Origin: Hypomyces perniciosus
Taxonomy: Eukaryota > Ascomycota > Sordariomycetes > Hypocreales > Hypocreaceae
Reading direction: 5' to 3'
Assembly: GCA_008477525.1 (NCBI GenBank)
Contig: SPDT01000005.1
Span: forward strand, 5,022,001 to 5,086,000
DNA: 64,000 bases
Part shown: positions 33,317 to 44,294 of the stretch, in pieces
How the letters are laid out: every line of letters starts with the position of its first letter
Position numbering within the stretch: the first letter of the stretch is position 1
Program-made: the position numbers and the translations under genes
Notes under the pieces: generated by a model
Database searches by the model: none
Told to the model about the DNA's origin: nothing
What the model saw: the letters and a program-made list of their open reading frames with translations, nothing else

Positions 33317-33997
33317 GATGGAACGGGCCGTTTGACTGTGGATATGATGGATAGAGCAACAGAAATATGGATGTCTGCTGATGAGCTGTGCTGTAATTTG
33401 TAGGCGCTCAAGATGGCGTCAGGCTCGTGACCGACCTACCTGCCCTGTCAACCCTAACCCTCCAGGTCGGTGAGAGTAATATGGCATACTATTGGTGTAA
33501 CACTGCATTTCACGCGGTGATATCGATGATGATTGGTCCAAATCATGACACTGAGGTACCTACTTAGGCTTAGCATCAATTAACGACTCGCTCTTTTTAC
33601 CCCTAACTCATAGTTGTAAACGAATGGGCAGACGGGAATGGTGGCATATAGTGTCTTGTAAAGTCATGTGCAGGTACACTGTCAAATGCCGCCACTCTCG
33701 CCTTGGTTTTTCGGTTCACAGCTATCTAATTCTATTAGCCCTTTTCCATACTAGAACTTATGCAAGAATGCCGCACTTGAGCGATCTCGCCTACTAGATA
33801 CGATCCTAGTCTATCCCCACATGCCCAATATGGTAATTCCTGTCATCACCACAACGTACAGCAGCCTCCTCCCCTGGCTGGTGAATTCAAGTATTAAAGG
33901 CTGTATTTTACTCTATTCAGTATTAAACTTTGTGATTTCTCATGTCGTCTCCAAGTCTTACAGCCCATTACGAGTTGTGCATTCTTGACCACACATC
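33317..33997. other. Divergent intergenic region
   Basis: Shared upstream region of the F-box gene and the SDR gene, moderately AT-rich. No further feature is supported. Confidence 0.5.
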
Positions 33998-35200
33998 ATG
34001 GCCTTCTCCGAAGCCGATATTCCTGATCTCTCAGGGAAGGTTGCATTAGTTACTGGTGAGAGCCGTGCACCTATTATTGCTATCACTGGTTTCTAAAGCT
34101 TCACTCAGGTGGTAACAGCGGTATTGGCAAGCAGACGGTCACTATTCTGGCCACCAAAGGCGCAAAGGTGTACCTTGGGACACGCTCACGGGACAAATAT
34201 GACCAGGCCGTCGCAGATATTCACAAGTCACATCCAGAAACTCTCAACTCCCAAATCGAGTTCTTAAAGGTCGATCTTTCATCAGCAGCTGGCGCAAAGT
34301 CAGCCGCAGAAGACTTTAAAGAGTGAGAATGGCACCATATCAACGGTGACATGGGGAGTGTTTGACAGTCGAGTGATTAGGAAGGAGAAGGAACTCCATA
34401 TTCTTTACAACAATGCCGGCGTCATGGCTACCGAACAGGGAAAACTCTCTATTGATGGCTATGAATATGTGCTATCCCCTTCTTACATTCGTTAAGCTTC
34501 CTAACTAATAATCTCTCTCGTGTAGCAATGGGCCGTGAATGTGTTTGGACTTTTTGTCTTTACATATCACCTCCTCCCCGTGATACTGAGCACAGCGGAG
34601 AAGAGTCCCTCGCATAGCGTTCGCATTATCAACACCTCATCTGATGCCGCGAATCAGGCGCCGAAATCAGGAATACCGTTGGACGATGCAACCGTCGGGT
34701 CTGCTGCCGGCCGCTTCCAATGTTATGGCCATAGTAAAATTGGTGTCATCCTTCTTACACGCCAGCTCTCCAAGCGTTACCCTGCGATCATGAGCCTGGC
34801 GCCTCATCCTGGCTCTGTTCAGTCCAATCTCACTAGGGACGTTGGAATCCCAGGCCCTGTTATGTGGATACTAAACGTAAGTTTCCTGAAGCGTCGCATT
34901 GTATGGACTCATATTTAAATTACTATAGCGCACCTTATTCAAGCCGGTGCAATATGGCGCGCTGACACAACTGTTTGCCGGAACCTCCCCTTCCATCTCT
35001 GCGGACAAGAATGGGTCGTATCTAGTTCCACTGGCGTATGTGCTCATGTTTGCAAACAAGTATGTTCATCAAGCGTTTGCTAATAGTCCAATAGTAAATT
35101 TGAAAGCAAAGTCCCTCATTGGCAATGCAAAGATGATGAATTCGGTCAACAAGTATGGGACTGGAATATGGCCGCGATGGAAAAGGCGCACGCAGGCTGA
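33998..35200 (+). CDS. Short-chain dehydrogenase/reductase
   Basis: Six exons: 33998-34055, 34109-34322, 34381-34468, 34526-34876, 34929-35035 and 35095-35200. The introns are 52-59 bp, and the total is 307 residues. The classical SDR signature is complete. The glycine motif TGGNSGIGK is formed across intron 1. NNAGV follows in exon 3. The catalytic Ser lies in IINTSSDAA and the YxxxK motif is YGHSK in exon 4. PHPGSVQSNL is the usual post-catalytic loop. The C-terminus VWDWNMAAMEKAH is recovered only with the last intron (35036-35094, GTATGT donor). It resembles retinol-dehydrogenase/daunorubicin-reductase-like SDRs that use NAD(P)H on small alcohols or carbonyls. Substrate unknown. No biosynthetic core gene is beside it. 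Confidence 0.88.
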
Positions 35201-35487
35201 TGAAAGGCGGTTCACTTTTCAGGGTGTAATTTGTTTTTATATTCTCCACAAGAGCCCTCTGTGATGGAACTAGTGAGGAGTACCTTATAGTAGATGTCAA
35301 AAAGGCCCCGTATACTTTTCTCAAGAATAAGTTGCGCAGATGGCGCAGAAGCCTGTCCATGACAACATTGCAGGGCCTTTAAGAAAGACATTCTTGTTCT
35401 TCCTCTCCATCTTTTTTTTTTACAAAAAAAAGCACCTTGAAAGCATGCTTCTTTAAAGGAAACGGCAAGACAGGCAAAAAGATTGAT

Positions 35488-35585
35488 TGCGGCCAGTGTG
35501 ACTCGAACACACGACCTTCAGATAGGCATCCGTAGGATTGAAGTTTTACTTCAGTCTGACGATCTCCCAGCTAATCTATGGCCGC
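35488..35585 (-). tRNA. tRNA-Phe (GAA) with a 25-nt intron
   Basis: On the minus strand the acceptor arms GCGGCCA and TGGCCGC pair fully. The D stem (GATT/GATC), anticodon stem (TCAGA/TCTGA) and T stem (GTGTG/CACAC with loop TTCGAGT) also pair. The anticodon loop is CTGAAGA with anticodon GAA. A 25-nt intron at 35524-35548 follows position 37, the canonical nuclear tRNA intron site. Exons are 35549-35585 and 35488-35523, so the mature tRNA is 73 nt before CCA addition. The D arm differs from the more common GCTCAG form but still pairs. Confidence 0.95.
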
Positions 35586-36889
35586 TGGATGTATTAATCC
35601 GCTCACCTTTTTTGTCTGAAATAGTGACCGTCCAAAATCCTTAGCGTCCATATGACATCAGGTTAAATAATACTACAACAGTATTACTTCGTATATACTC
35701 CGTATTATTATCAGGAAGCGATGACAGATCACCGTATTGTCTATCCACAGACCGTCTGGAACCGTTTCTTGTGCAACATGAAACCACCCCAATGCATAAT
35801 TGAATTGGCTCCACGCATAATTTCGGATACATATGTACTAAGGCTCGCATCCATCTATAGCGGCGATATGGAGATGTACATACTCCTCTCCTCACTCCTC
35901 CATACATACTTCGTACAATACCTATTATTAATATCCAAACCCCTCTTCTCCAATTCTGGAAGCGCCACATCGACTAATATTACGACTATATTCGGGGAGG
36001 TCGCGGCACATGGCGATTAGCCACTACACCCTCGGGCAATCATATAATTTTCCGATAGGGACTCATAACTGACCTCTTATGAGTCCAAGAGGCATCACGG
36101 TTTCGTCTTTGATAAGCAACGGCTTGGAACTAAGACACGAATTCTCGAACATGCGGATATGTTGTTTGTCAGAACCAATGAGCCAGGAATTCACAGACTC
36201 GCTTGTGTCAGGTGTTGTTGCTCCATACTTGAATCCTACCTCAACGGTGTTGCGTAGGACAAGGAGCAATATTCTCAGCCCCATTACAACCCAAGGTCTG
36301 GGCATCACGTCTGGAGCATCAACATCATACCACCATAAGAAGATCTGCATCAAAGCTGAATAAATGGACGGTCTAGGTCGGAAGTCGGGCGATAGACCGG
36401 GTCTTTGCCCGATTGGCTTAGCATCGTTCTCGATCTCTATTCGACTCACTAACAAGCTTCGTGAGACCATCTTGAGGGTTGTGGAGAACGTTTTCTCAAC
36501 ATCGAGCAATACGAACTGGGTGGCCTCGTAATATAATCCTACACTTGGTTGGTCGAGGCTCTCGCCGAGCGTTTCCCCGAGAGCAGCCACAGTTTAACTC
36601 TGAGAAAAGATGTAATCCTCTCAACCAATGTACCGCATTCATGAGGAGTAGTCCTACTGTCCTACTTCATTGATTACACCTCATCGGATGGAACGAAGAG
36701 GCCGAGGAGAGCCCAGTTGCGGATATATAAAGGGGACGAACACCCGCCCAAATGATTCCTGTTCTTCACAAACCACAAGACCACAAACTCCAGCTCAACC
36801 AACAAGTACGCTCTTCCAACAACTCCTAAACTCGCCATAGACTTTGTACTCACATCATACTCTCCCAGGAACCCACATACCCAGCCAAA
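35586..36889. other. Intergenic region; one unsupported minus-strand frame; promoter of the Cys-rich gene
   Basis: The nonamer occurs at 35685 (TACTTCGTA), 35696 (TACTCCGTA) and 35907 (TACTTCGTA). A 175-codon open frame on the minus strand at 36063-36590 has some protein-like segments (QIFLWWYDVDAPDV) but begins at GTG, lacks an ATG near its start and has no recognisable domain. It may be a remnant or an internal exon. The 3' part contains the TATA box and a probable leader intron at 36806-36868 (GTACGC...CCCAG) of the secreted-protein gene. Confidence 0.4.
36724..36731 (+). promoter_or_regulatory. TATA box of the small secreted protein gene
   Basis: TATATAAA, 159 bp before the ATG at 36890. 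It is followed by a CA-rich leader (CACAAACC/CACAAACTCC type), as seen in strongly expressed fungal genes. Confidence 0.6.
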
Positions 36890-37201
36890 ATGCGCTTCCT
36901 CATGCTCCTCCCCCTCATCAGCGGCTCTCTCGCTGCTGTCGTTGATGCCGGCGGTAAGGCGCTCAAGGAACTCCCCAACCTTGACGGTGTTACCCTCACC
37001 GGAGACTTCGTCCGCTACGACGCCGGGGTGGAGAAGGAGGCCAGTTCCGCAGCCGTCTGCCCGCCTGGCTTCCCTCTGTACTGCCCGGCGTACAACTTCT
37101 GCTGCCGTAGGGTCGCCATCGGCTGCTGCCCACGCGCTTGCTGCCTACCTGGTGCGACTTTCTGCCGCGACGGCCTCTGCTGGGGCCCTCGTGCTCAGTA
37201 G
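36890..37201 (+). CDS. Small secreted cysteine-rich protein
   Basis: A 103-residue intronless frame. A signal peptide spans residues 1 to about 16 (MRFLMLLPLISGSLAA). A pro-like region of about 40 residues without cysteine follows. A compact C-terminal domain has ten Cys, including three CC pairs (NFCCRR, IGCCPRACCLPG). The spacing C-x5-C-x5-CC-x6-CC-x3-CC-x6-C-x4-C recalls granulin-like or other knotted modules, but the match is only by pattern. A clear TATA box, a CA-rich leader and a probable leader intron suggest a highly expressed gene. A role at the cell surface or toward a host is possible but not shown. No homologous name can be given. Confidence 0.75.
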   Translation: MRFLMLLPLISGSLAAVVDAGGKALKELPNLDGVTLTGDFVRYDAGVEKEASSAAVCPPGFPLYCPAYNFCCRRVAIGCCPRACCLPGATFCRDGLCWGPRAQ

Positions 37202-38120
37202 ATCACAGCACTCAACTTCTGAGCTGTTGAGCACCAAATGATATCTTGTGACTGACCGTGGCCTGTGGTCCGAGATATACGATAGGAGAGGTTGAGGATG
37301 GGGATCGTCTGCAGACATTTCTTTGTTACGCTCCTTAGCATTTAGTCACTGCTATAGCTAGGCTGTTACACACAATGGAATTGATGTTGCCTAACTCTCT
37401 CATTGATCAATGCTCATAATGATGCCATGTAGCGATGCCCTTGGGTAGGTATTCCTACGAGGCCCCTGAGTAACATAGCCTTCCCCTCACAATGACAGTG
37501 ATAAGCACACCAGCTGTAAAGACTGCCGCCCACCTCCTAGTCCTCTCGTAATCTGCCTCCTTGGCATAGTTGGTACAATTGGAACGCCCATAAGCTTATG
37601 TACTGCAATCTGTCGAGCTAAGATCGTCAGGGCAGTCAGTTATGGATGGACATGACGCTCAAGCCATAACCCACCGAGAAGGTGACTGGATGCCGATGCA
37701 TCCAAGTCCATAGTATGTACATGGCAACATTACAACTCTATCTGATTCCGGGCCCATAGAATTAGATCAATAGCATCATAGGGAGACCAGCCCCTTAGAG
37801 AGAGGGGTTCAAAAACGCAGCCGTCACACAAGCTCGAACACAGCCCAGTGGCAAAGTCTCGCCCAGCCAAAACAAATAAGGAAATCCCAGTATGCATCCA
37901 CGATAGGCCAGCCCTTCACCGAAAGAGCTGCGGGGTTTCTCGGCACTTCAAAGACGCAGAGATTGCACGTCATGACAACATCATACCGTGCGGGCATCAA
38001 AGTCATCGAGATCAGACCACCAAGATAAAAACCCCTGCAAATGCAACCAGACACAACTCAGCCATCCTCCCATACCTAATCTGCTCCCCAAGTAAATTCA
38101 GTGTAAACGTATTATCCAAA
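37202..38120. other. Intergenic, no gene seen
   Basis: Contains the 3' flank of the Cys-rich gene and the 5' flank of the next gene. Frames at 37824-38054 (minus) and 37848 (plus) show no coding logic apart from the downstream gene's own exon. Confidence 0.5.
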
Positions 38121-38511
38121 ATGCCATTCCCAAACCCTTCAAATGGCCTGCTCCGCACCCTCGTCCGTCCCGTCCGGACCGCCGCTCCCGTCCGCTCCAC
38201 TCAAATCCGGACGCAGGTGGCCCACGGCAAGGAGACCATCGGCGGAGCTGGAGGCCAGAGAGTCCCACCGCCAAACCCGGGCTATCGCGAGATTCTCCAG
38301 CGCAACTGGTGCGTCTGCTCACATACACCCGTACCATCTGATATTCACACGTATACGTAGGGTCCCTGTTGCTGGAGCCGCATTTGCAGTGTTGGTGGGG
38401 TACGCGTACATCACGAGGAATCCGGAGGAGGCTCGACAGCAGAGGGATAAGACGCTGGGTGAGATGAGTGGCAGGACAAAGACTGAGATGGGAGGGTTTC
38501 GGCACGACTGA
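38121..38511 (+). CDS. Small single-membrane-span protein, probably mitochondrial
   Basis: Exons 38121-38308 and 38361-38511 with a 52-bp intron (GTGCGT, branch CTGAT, acceptor CGTAG). The product is 112 residues. The N-terminus is Arg-rich and lacks acidic residues for about 35 residues (LLRTLVRPVRTAAPVRSTQI), as in mitochondrial presequences. One hydrophobic span follows (VPVAGAAFAVLVGYAYI, about residues 64-80), then a charged tail (NPEEARQQRDKTLGEMSG). This is the build of small inner-membrane subunits or assembly factors. The family is not recognised. Confidence 0.7.
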
Positions 38512-38764
38512 CTCATGTGTCCTGGATTTTCGAACTGAATGGGCTTTTGTCGGCGAGGCCTCAGTATTCTAGTAATGCGGTAGGAGACGTGTAAGCAAAA
38601 GCAAGGCATTAATAACTACCTATCAATAGTAAAATTTATATCCCTGTCCTAACACCATTAATCCAACACTCTCAGTGTTGTAGGAAAATATACCAGTTAG
38701 CAGGTGCCTCCTCGCACCCAGCCAATTACACACCCATTACCCCTATATTGCCTCCTGGCTACCA

Positions 38765-40276
38765 TCATCGCTTCTTCTTCTGCAACAAATAATCACCACC
38801 CTTCACAGCACTATAGAACCCCCTCAAACCCGCCAACGGCCAAAGATCCCAAAAGGCCGCCTTCGAGCGCGTCTTCCACGTCGCCCGTCTGGCTGCCTCC
38901 TCACCCTCCACATCCACCTTCACCTTGTCATACACACTGGGTAGATGCGTCGCCGAATACTTCACCCGCAGCGCATCATATGACTTCCGGTCATAGTGTG
39001 ACCAAAACTCCTCCTCGGTGTAGTACGCGTGTGCGTACAGCCATTTCTTGCCATTGAGTTCTTGAACTTTACGCTCCAGGGCGCGGTTCTTCTCGATGAC
39101 CTGGTGGCGATTTCCCTTGACGCCGCCCCAGACACCGAAGTTCATGAGGTTGGGGACGTTGGGATCGGCAAATTCAGAGTGAAGGCCGTGGCCAGAGTCC
39201 GGATCATCTCTGCGGATACGGAGGGGGCAGATCCAGAGCGGGTAAATGTGCAACTCCTTGTCCAACCACGTCTGGAACTCTTCGACTCGATCGTAGGGAA
39301 CGCCGACGTCTTGGACCATGTAATAGTCCGCCAAGCCACTCTTATGCACGGCGCGGTACATCTCTCGCGCATGCATGAACGGATCCAGGATATACCGCGT
39401 GATTCTGTTGAACGGCGTGAGGAAGTACCGGTAGGCGTACACCGCAGTCCAAAATCCACCACGATCGTATCGGAATAGGTAGTCCTCAAGAGGAATAAAG
39501 TCCGTTACTGTGGTATCTGACTTCTTCTTCAGCTGCTTCACGACATCCCTGGCTCGAGTATAAAACCAAGGATCGCCACGACGGCTGAACTGGACCGGCT
39601 TGGTATCCTTCGGCAGGTCATCAGACAGTTGGCCAACACAGACAACCGTCGTGTCCATGGAGAAGACAATGGCATCCACATAGTCGTTTTCATCCTTTGA
39701 ACACTCATCCTCAATCTTTCTGAGCATTTCTGTTGCTCCAGAGGTCAGGGAATACTCCAGCTGCACGTATTTTTTGGCATCCTTCAGCTGCACCTCCAAC
39801 AGCGTCACCACACCCAGAGTCCCAAACGCAGACGCAGCACCCCAAAACAGATCCTGTCTCTCTGTCTTCGAAGCTCTCGTCACCGTTCCATCGGGGAGCA
39901 CAATCTCGATGAAGTTGATGTTGGCATCAAACGCGCCATACCGAAACGAGCTGCTCTCACCCGACGTCCCCGAGAAGCCACCCCCCACTGTGATGCCAGG
40001 CAGCTCCATCACAACTGGCGGTACCAAGCCATGTCGAATCGTCTCGCTGGCTAGCAAGTCCATCGGCACATTGGGCTCCACGAGGGCCGTCTTTGCAACT
40101 GGGTCGACTGAGAGGACGTGATTCAGCTGGCTGGTGTCAATCGTGTTGTCTGCGCTCCTGTGGGACCTGCGCGTGCTGTTGGTGGCTCCATGATATATCC
40201 TGAAGGGTTTCTTCAGCTCGTAGAAGTGCTTGGCCCGGGTTGATATGGTTGAGACGACATTGTTGTGAGTATCCAT
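38765..40276 (-). CDS. FAD-linked oxidoreductase, Delta(24)-sterol reductase (DHCR24)-like
   Basis: A 503-residue intronless frame. The FAD-binding PCMH domain is at the N-terminus, with LNHVLSVDPVAKTALVEPNV and the core motif PGITVGGGFSGTSGESSSFR. It is followed by GAFDANINFIEIVLPDGTV and FWGAASAFGTLGVVTLLEVQ. The second half (LDKELHIYPLWICPLRI, then FGVWGGVKGNRHQ) matches the DHCR24/DWF1 group, which reduces the sterol side-chain C24 double bond with NADPH. Ergosterol synthesis does not need that reaction, so the true substrate here may be another sterol or lipid. The C-terminus ends in a basic KKKR. No N-terminal membrane anchor is visible, unlike animal DHCR24. Confidence 0.8.
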   Translation of the reverse strand: MDTHNNVVSTISTRAKHFYELKKPFRIYHGATNSTRRSHRSADNTIDTSQLNHVLSVDPVAKTALVEPNVPMDLLASETIRHGLVPPVVMELPGITVGGGFSGTSGESSSFRYGAFDANINFIEIVLPDGTVTRASKTERQDLFWGAASAFGTLGVVTLLEVQLKDAKKYVQLEYSLTSGATEMLRKIEDECSKDENDYVDAIVFSMDTTVVCVGQLSDDLPKDTKPVQFSRRGDPWFYTRARDVVKQLKKKSDTTVTDFIPLEDYLFRYDRGGFWTAVYAYRYFLTPFNRITRYILDPFMHAREMYRAVHKSGLADYYMVQDVGVPYDRVEEFQTWLDKELHIYPLWICPLRIRRDDPDSGHGLHSEFADPNVPNLMNFGVWGGVKGNRHQVIEKNRALERKVQELNGKKWLYAHAYYTEEEFWSHYDRKSYDALRVKYSATHLPSVYDKVKVDVEGEEAARRATWKTRSKAAFWDLWPLAGLRGFYSAVKGGDYLLQKKKR

Positions 40277-40843
40277 GGCGGCTGGCAGGTCACGAGGCTA
40301 TAAGCGGCTTTGACACGATGCTTGCTGTATCTCACGCTCATGCAACAAGGATACGAAGTAGCATGTACAAAATTCGGCACCACTCTGCAAGCGAATATAC
40401 AGGGCTACGGGCCGAAGCTCGTTAGAATTCAATTAGTTCAGATTTGGAGGGTCCGGGGATGAAAGGTGAAGGGGGATCACAAACCAGGTTGATCCTTAAA
40501 TTGCTGCTTACGTAGTTGTAAACACAGCCCCATCGCTTGGCAGTCAAGCCCATGTCTGTACTTCATAATGTTACCCTAGAATGAATTGGGTACCAAAACC
40601 GCCATTGAAATAGAGGAATGTTGAGGGCTTCTAAAGAATTAAAGAAGTATTAAATATAAAATGGTTTATTCATTGCACAGCTTGTACGGTAAAATACCAA
40701 GCTCAGCATTCTCACAGCCTCACGGTACTGTCATGACGAATTCAAAAATTTCATCATGTATGCGTAATGCTTCATACATTCCAATTGAGACCCGTACTTT
40801 TCCATAAAAACCATGTTCTGGCAACTCCGTATGAATATTAAAT
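40277..40843. other. Intergenic region between two minus-strand genes
   Basis: Promoter of the DHCR24-like gene and 3' flank of HAS1. The nonamer TACGAAGTA lies at 40352-40360. The part around 40620-40680 is AT-rich and likely carries the HAS1 polyadenylation region. Confidence 0.5.
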
Positions 40844-42830
40844 CTAGTTCCTGTTGTTCCTCTTAAAGGTCCCGCCTTGCCTCGGCTGACTTCCATACGA
40901 CCTCCTTGCTTGAACCTTGTCTTTGCCCATGCTTGCGCCCATCTGAATATCAACACGCGGGGGCGTGGGGAAGCCAAAGCTCTTGGCGATTTTGGTGAGA
41001 TCAAGCTTCTGAACATCGTACACGGATCGTAGGCTGTGGCTGGCGTACGCATGGAGATAGGATTTGAATGCATCTTTCGCGCTCTGCTGAAGATAATAGT
41101 TCTTGCCGATCAGCTTTTCGAGCTGCGACTGAATGTTCATGATCTTCTTCCTCGGGAACTCGAATTCGACGACAGGTACGCGAGCTGCCTTGAGATAAGA
41201 AAGGAAGCCAACTTCGTTGGGCTGTGAAGCATAGATGTTAGCGTATGTCCCAATGGTATGTCCGGACAGAATGGCTATCTACCTGGAGGAAAAGCAAGCT
41301 GCGCCCCTTGGCGTCAGCACCTCTTGCAGTTCGACCCACGCGGTGGATATAGTCTCGAGTGTTGTCCGGGGGGTCAAATTGTACGATAAAGTCAACCGCC
41401 GGAATCTAGAATAATTTTCAGTACCCGTTTGGTGGATGAACGCTAGTAATGCTTACATCTAAGCCACGAGCGGCAACATCAGTGCAGATGAGGATACCGT
41501 GTGAAGCGTTGCTAAACTCGAAGAAGGTATTCGTTCGCTTCTGCTGCTTCTGCTTGCCGTGGAGATCTAGGACCGGGCAGTCGATGTAGTTGAGAAGCTC
41601 GGCATAGTACTTGACCGAATTACAGCTGCTGAAGAACACAATGACCTTCTTCTTCTTTGCCGTCATTTTCCTCAGGAAGGAAAAGAGAAGTAGGAAACGC
41701 TCGTCTCCATCGCAGAGGACATAGCCTTGTTCTAGACCATCAACAGTGCTGTGCTGCTTTTCTTGGTCGACGTTGATGTAAAGCGGACCGGGTCGCAGAG
41801 AGATTCTGGCAAGATCCTCTGTAAAACATTACTTATCAGTCAATGTGCTATGGGGAAGGGGCACTCCAAATACGTACCAACTTTGGTCGTCTGTGTGGCA
41901 GAGAAGAGCATTGTCTGTCGGTCCTCATTTGAGAGGACCTTGACAATCTGCCTCATCTCGTCCTCGAAACCAACTTCCAATATCCGATCGGCCTCATCAA
42001 TGACCAAAGACTTGAGGTTCTTGAAGACAAATTGAGTGTTGAGCAGGTGATCGAGCAGTCGTCCAGGAGTCGCAATCAGAAGGTTGACGCCCTTGGCCAA
42101 CTTCTCTACTTCCGCTCTCCGATTCGCACCACCAATGACAATGCCATATGTTTGCGAGTGATACTTCATCAACTCCCGAGCGACGCCGAAAATCTGGAGC
42201 GCAAGTTCTCGAGTCGGCGAGACGACAATAACTCCGGTACCGTTTCGGGGCTTGAATCGCAGAGAACAGAGCATCTCCACGGCGGGAATTAAGAAGGCAA
42301 GCGTCTTTCCGGAACCCGTTTTGGCTGCACCGAGAACGTCCTTGCCAGCGAGAAGAGGAGGGATAGCCTGCGAGTAAAAGTCAGTATGCGGATGCCATTG
42401 GTACTGGTGGCGGCTGGGCAAGACGAACGGCGCGCTGAATGTTGGTCATGCTTGTGAATCCCATCTCCTTGATCGCCCGCATGGTCTTCTCTGAGAGCTT
42501 CAGATCCTCGAATGATTGAGATTCGTCACCAGGTAACAATATTGGTGCAGCATCGGTAGGTTGGTCATCGCCGTCGTCTTTTGAGTCGGCCGCATCCTCC
42601 AGATCGGAGCCGCCCTCGGATTGGTTTGCGCCATCGTCCTCATTCTCCTCATCTTTCTCTACAGCCTCGGCTTCCTCAATTTCAACATCTTCCTCCATCT
42701 CGTCGTCTTCGGATTCAGGCTTCGGCGGCGGGGGATTCCTCAGCTTTTTTGACTTCTTGGTGCCATCGGCAGCAGCCTCGGCGTTCTTCCGCTTGCGCTT
42801 CTTGTTGAGGATGGTGGAATCCATTGCCAT
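40844..42830 (-). CDS. HAS1: DEAD-box RNA helicase Has1 (DDX18 family)
   Basis: Five exons (minus strand): 42429-42830, 41878-42367, 41457-41818, 41283-41405 and 40844-41221. The four introns are 51-61 bp, and the product is 584 residues. The N-terminal 110 residues are basic then acidic. The Q-motif region is [20 protein letters not shown]. Motif I is AAKTGSGKT, Ia [42 protein letters not shown] and [11 protein letters not shown]. The C-terminal helical part ([20 protein letters not shown]) is typical of Has1. It acts in the nucleolus on both pre-60S and pre-40S particles. The first intron has a weaker donor (GTTCGT) but restores the conserved [17 protein letters not shown] context. Confidence 0.93.
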
Positions 42831-43241
42831 TGTGCGACAGCCAAATAATCAGATTCGTTGCCGTAAAAAGTGAGGTCCGTCAGTGATGCTGTTGCTTGCA
42901 GAAATATTTCACCAGCAATCAGTTCAGATAAGAAAGAAAAAAAAAGTTCATGCGCCGCCATTCAAGAAAAGGTTCCCCACTTGTGGGGTATGCGCCACAT
43001 AGCCCAAGCCAATCATGCCTTGATACTTCTTACCAGCCACAATTGAATCTCTCCTTGCCTGTACCTAGGTAGCTAGATGATGCTGTCAAGGCCAAGCAGA
43101 TCTTATATATCAAGCTCCCAAATATCCTATCAATTGAGGCATATTATTACCATGACCTTCTCGTATTTTCGCCATGAAAAAGCCAGCTATCATATCTCCA
43201 TTGTACAAATTCCATCATCATCCAACAGATCAAGCAGCTTC
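42831..43241. other. Intergenic, no gene seen
   Basis: Upstream region of HAS1 and 3' flank of the nitronate monooxygenase gene. An A-rich run near 42932-42945 is the only distinct feature. Confidence 0.5.
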
Positions 43242-44294
43242 TCATAACCTGCTCTTCTCGGATAGATACGTGCCTCCCAACTTCAGCATCTCAACCGCCT
43301 CCTTGACCATCTCATCGACAATCTCGCCAGCAGGTTGCACCTTTTGGATCGCTCCAGCAACCTGACCCATCACGTGCGGCATGTCAACATCCTTCCCCTC
43401 ATCAAGATCATGCTCCATAGGCACAGTCCCACGAGCACACAGCTCCTTGACCTCATTCGGCCGCTCATGCCACGACCGAATGTAATCGTTCGTCTTCATC
43501 CGCAGGGGCCTTCCCGTGATCACAAGCGTCCTCTCCGTGCCCTCAAAGCCACATGACACAACAGCCTTCTTCTGTTGCTCGCTGCATCCTGCCTCGACCG
43601 AGGCCACGAAGCGAGTGCCAACCCAGACAGCCACCGCTCCCTGCATAAGAGAGCTGGCCAGTCCACGGCCATTGCAAATTCCTCCCGCAGCGACAACGAG
43701 TGCCGTTGAGCCCTTTAGCATAGGCGGTTTATACTGTCTCGCCACGTCCACCACCGCAGGAATGAGCACCGAGTTGGCCACATCACCTGTGTGGCCGCCT
43801 CCCTCTCCGCCCTGAGCGCAAACGATATCGACGCCCAGATCCAGCGCCTTCTTCGCGTGCTTTGGATGACCCACCATGTTCATGACCAAAATGCCGTTCT
43901 TGTGCATCTTGTCAATGATGTACTTCGGTGGCACGCCCACTGCGCTGACAAACAGCTTGGCACCGCTCTCAATGGTGATGTCAATCAATTCATCAAGCTT
44001 GCCGCCCGTGTAGTCATGGTTCGTCTTGCGTGCGCTACCACCGAGTTGAGGCAGCGCAAGGTCCACGCCGAATGGTAGGTCCGGTCGGGAGAGGTTCTGC
44101 TTCATTTCGGCGATGATCTCTCGGAGCTGGTCGGGGGTGTACATGAAGCCGCCGATGACGCCTAGACCTCCAGCGTTGGAGACGGCTGCGGCGAGGGGAC
44201 CGCCAGATGTGCGTGCCATGCCAGCTAGCAGAATAGGGTGTTGGATCCCCAGGAGAGTGGTCAATGGTGTTGTGATTGGGCCGGTTGGTGCCAT
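43242..44294 (-). CDS. Nitronate monooxygenase (2-nitropropane dioxygenase family)
   Basis: A 350-residue intronless frame. The FMN-dependent TIM-barrel signature is present: LLGIQHPILLAGMARTSGGP at the N-terminus, SNAGGLGVIGG, VDIVCAQGGEGGGHTGD with the conserved His, and VVAAGGICNGRGLASSLMQGA as phosphate-binding loop. GVWVGTRF-like AVWVGTRFVAS follows. These enzymes oxidise alkyl nitronates such as propionate-3-nitronate and protect against nitro toxins. Cytosolic, no targeting signal. The length is usual for the fungal class. It is transcribed in the same direction as HAS1, 412 bp upstream. Confidence 0.9.
   Translation of the reverse strand: MAPTGPITTPLTTLLGIQHPILLAGMARTSGGPLAAAVSNAGGLGVIGGFMYTPDQLREIIAEMKQNLSRPDLPFGVDLALPQLGGSARKTNHDYTGGKLDELIDITIESGAKLFVSAVGVPPKYIIDKMHKNGILVMNMVGHPKHAKKALDLGVDIVCAQGGEGGGHTGDVANSVLIPAVVDVARQYKPPMLKGSTALVVAAGGICNGRGLASSLMQGAVAVWVGTRFVASVEAGCSEQQKKAVVSCGFEGTERTLVITGRPLRMKTNDYIRSWHERPNEVKELCARGTVPMEHDLDEGKDVDMPHVMGQVAGAIQKVQPAGEIVDEMVKEAVEMLKLGGTYLSEKSRL

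Noticed and set aside
36063..36590. 175-codon minus-strand frame as a real gene
   Set aside because: It starts at GTG, has no nearby ATG, no domain and no clear splice partners. It is kept only as a note on a possible remnant.
33998..37201. The SDR, F-box and Cys-rich genes as a secondary-metabolite cluster
   Set aside because: There is no polyketide synthase, NRPS, terpene cyclase, P450 or pathway regulator within the window, so one SDR is not enough.
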